Of a stretch of 15,045 bases of DNA, positions 13,303 through 15,045 are shown piece after piece. The stretch covers positions 1-15,045 of the forward strand of contig SKWY01000156.1 of the NCBI GenBank assembly GCA_007128675.1. The letters run 5' to 3'. Every line of letters begins with the position of its first letter. Within the stretch, counting starts at the first letter, position 1. Origin of the DNA: Deltaproteobacteria bacterium (GTDB taxonomy: Bacteria; Myxococcota; Myxococcia; SLRQ01). The position numbers and the translations under genes are program-made. Below the pieces are notes generated by a model. It made no database searches. It was not told the DNA's origin and saw only the letters and a list, made by a program, of their open reading frames with translations.

Positions 13303-15045
13303 ATGCTGATTCGTTTCTGGCGATCGACACGCGACGAAGACGGCCAAGCTATTGTGATAGCCGCAATCGGTCTGCTGGTGGTGGCGATGGTCGTGCTCGC
13401 CACCGCGACCCTCGGCAACGCAATCCATGAGAAGGTGCGCCTCCAAAATGCCGCTGACGCCGCCGCCTACTCCACGGCCGCCGTGCAGGCCAGGGCCTTC
13501 AACTTCTACTCGTTTACGAACAGGACGATGGTCAGCCACTACGCGGCCATCATGCTTCTCCAGTCTTATCTCGTTGTTGCGACCTTCATCTTCTCGGCAA
13601 TCAACACGGTGCTCTCGGTGGTCAACGTATTCGGGGCGATATGTGCGGGAGAATGTCAAATAGGGTGCGATCTATTGGAACTCATTCCAAAAGTTGGGCC
13701 CTTCATCAAGGCTGTCGCCGTGATAGCGGGCGCAATAGACATGGCTCTAGGGTGGATCAGCGACGCTATACGGACGATCTTGTGGGGCACGGACGATGGC
13801 GCCTTCAGGGGGCTCGACTATCTTGTCGGCTGGGTTGCCACCAGAGCATTCGTGGCGGCCAACTGGATTCTATACCTGGCACAGCTGACCGTGATGTCGG
13901 CCACCACGGCCTTCGTGGTGACGGGCGGAAGACAGGTCATAGACGAGAGCTACGAAGGGACCGGCAGGGAGTCGCCCGAGCACGGCCTGAGCGTCGTTGG
14001 GGATGATCTGGGGCCAGTGGCCCTCTTCAATCAGTGGCAGTGGGCCAGGGCTCATGACGCCAACGCCCTCAACGCCGTGCCGCCCGGTCATCCCGAGGCC
14101 CTCTTGGGCTCCCTCGGCCTATGGAACCCCGAGGATTGGCTGGAGGAGGACATGTGGGATGTGGACCCGGGCGTCCAGAGGGCACAAAGGATAATGACGG
14201 AGATCTCCAACGCCACGAGGCCGAGCCCCTTCGTCTACAACCGTAGCCTCGATGGCACGATGGTCGGTTCGATACTCGACACTATCTCCGATGCGACGGC
14301 GGGCTTCTTCAACCTGGAGGTTCACGGAGAGACGAAGATGATCACCCCCTCGTGGCCGGGCCACGATTTCGAGAACCCGGGAGAATGCAACGATTACGGC
14401 GCCCTGTACGATGAGTGCGATCTTAGGACCGGCGCGACCCGGGCTGGGCGGACGTACATGCCTCAAGGCGGGAGCATCGTGGCCGACCAATGGATGCTGA
14501 TTGCGTATCGCATTGGTGGCGAAACCATCGGCGGCTTCGATATGACCGAGAGTGAGATGGGGATAAACTTTCCCGATTGGGTGCCCAGCTTTTTCGCCAA
14601 CATATTCAATCATAAGTTCACGCCGGGAGCCAGGCAGTCTGCTCTTGCGGCCACTCATCGATCGACCTCGCAGTCCGATCGATGGGGATGGCACTGCTCG
14701 ACGCATCTCAAGGAAACCAAGTTTCCCAACATACCTGGTGTTTGTGTGATTACCTGGAGGACTATCGACGACGAGGCCTCGGACTGCGACAGGCCCGAGC
14801 CCAACGAGCGAGAGGGCGGCAACCATCCTTGGTGGGGAGTCACCCCTTTCGTGAAGTTCAACCCATCGCGGGAGGCCGGTGCGCTCAAGGACTTTCACCA
14901 GCCCAACGTCTTCGTTTGGCTCCATCAGCCCCCCGAACAAATCAACCGGGACCCCATGCTGCAGCAGACGCTAATCAGCCTTGGCGGCTGGGAGGCCGAG
15001 ATCGACACGAGCGTCGAGGCCGACGGCGAGATCGCAGCCATGTTG
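13303..15045 (+). CDS. TadG-like pilus assembly protein (3' truncated by window)
   Basis: The frame from ATG 13303 stays open for 581 codons to the window end, with no stop seen on reading every codon, so the gene continues beyond. The N-terminus has Asp-Glu-Asp-Gly-Gln-Ala-Ile-Val (11-18) and a hydrophobic helix to about 37. Next comes 'EKVRLQNAADAAAYSTAA', the hallmark of TadG-like and DUF2134-like proteins. More hydrophobic segments follow at about 84-112, 128-145 and 183-207, separated by a loop with Cys114, Cys118 and Cys122. The visible C-terminal half is polar with many Trp and several Cys. I see no DxSxS metal-binding (vWA/MIDAS) motif, which many TadG proteins carry. The gene lies 24 nt downstream of the TadE-like gene, and AAGG-containing sequence precedes the ATG. 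No Tad ATPase or secretin is visible here. Confidence 0.75.
   Translation, partial: MLIRFWRSTRDEDGQAIVIAAIGLLVVAMVVLATATLGNAIHEKVRLQNAADAAAYSTAAVQARAFNFYSFTNRTMVSHYAAIMLLQSYLVVATFIFSAINTVLSVVNVFGAICAGECQIGCDLLELIPKVGPFIKAVAVIAGAIDMALGWISDAIRTILWGTDDGAFRGLDYLVGWVATRAFVAANWILYLAQLTVMSATTAFVVTGGRQVIDESYEGTGRESPEHGLSVVGDDLGPVALFNQWQWARAHDANALNAVPPGHPEALLGSLGLWNPEDWLEEDMWDVDPGVQRAQRIMTEISNATRPSPFVYNRSLDGTMVGSILDTISDATAGFFNLEVHGETKMITPSWPGHDFENPGECNDYGALYDECDLRTGATRAGRTYMPQGGSIVADQWMLIAYRIGGETIGGFDMTESEMGINFPDWVPSFFANIFNHKFTPGARQSALAATHRSTSQSDRWGWHCSTHLKETKFPNIPGVCVITWRTIDDEASDCDRPEPNEREGGNHPWWGVTPFVKFNPSREAGALKDFHQPNVFVWLHQPPEQINRDPMLQQTLISLGGWEAEIDTSVEADGEIAAML

Overview
The window is a moderately GC-rich bacterial segment (about 60 % GC by eye) in which all thirteen supported genes lie on the + strand. 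The gene set suggests a deltaproteobacterial or Myxococcota-type Gram-negative: a Lys/Ala-repeat histone-like tail, a TatT-type TPR lipoprotein, a LolB/DUF4292-like lipoprotein, a free-standing MshEN protein, an ECF sigma factor with a TPR-bearing zinc-finger anti-sigma factor, and TadE/TadG-like proteins. This placement is inference and no marker gene is present.

Layout. 1-251: the 3' end of a Lys/Ala-rich gene built on a 15-bp repeat. 340-2130: two lipoprotein genes in tandem, a TatT-like TPR lipoprotein and a LolB/DUF4292-like one. 2131-2480: a non-coding stretch with several dyad symmetries and a weak promoter candidate. 2481-9608: a five-component peptide-type ABC importer in the order binding lipoprotein, permease, permease, MshEN protein, ATPase, ATPase. 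9719-12139: a DUF2085-like membrane protein, an ECF sigma factor and its membrane-anchored anti-sigma factor, with overlapping reading frames. 12140-12333: a short non-coding stretch with a tandem 9-bp repeat. 12334-15045: a TadE-like and a TadG-like gene, the second running off the window end.

How the genes work together. The binding lipoprotein should capture a peptide-like ligand in the periplasm and pass it to the two permeases, driven by two ATPases that both carry the C-terminal four-cysteine motif. The unusual part is a gene inside this operon, 5 nt before the first ATPase. It encodes two intact 24-residue MshEN motifs, the c-di-GMP-binding module of type II secretion and type IV pilus ATPases, followed by the rest of that N-terminal region but no ATPase. 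It may link uptake to c-di-GMP, or be a co-transcribed regulator of something else. This is the best candidate for an undescribed arrangement here. The sigma/anti-sigma pair looks like a standard envelope-signalling switch with an unusually long periplasmic part ending in TPR-like helices.
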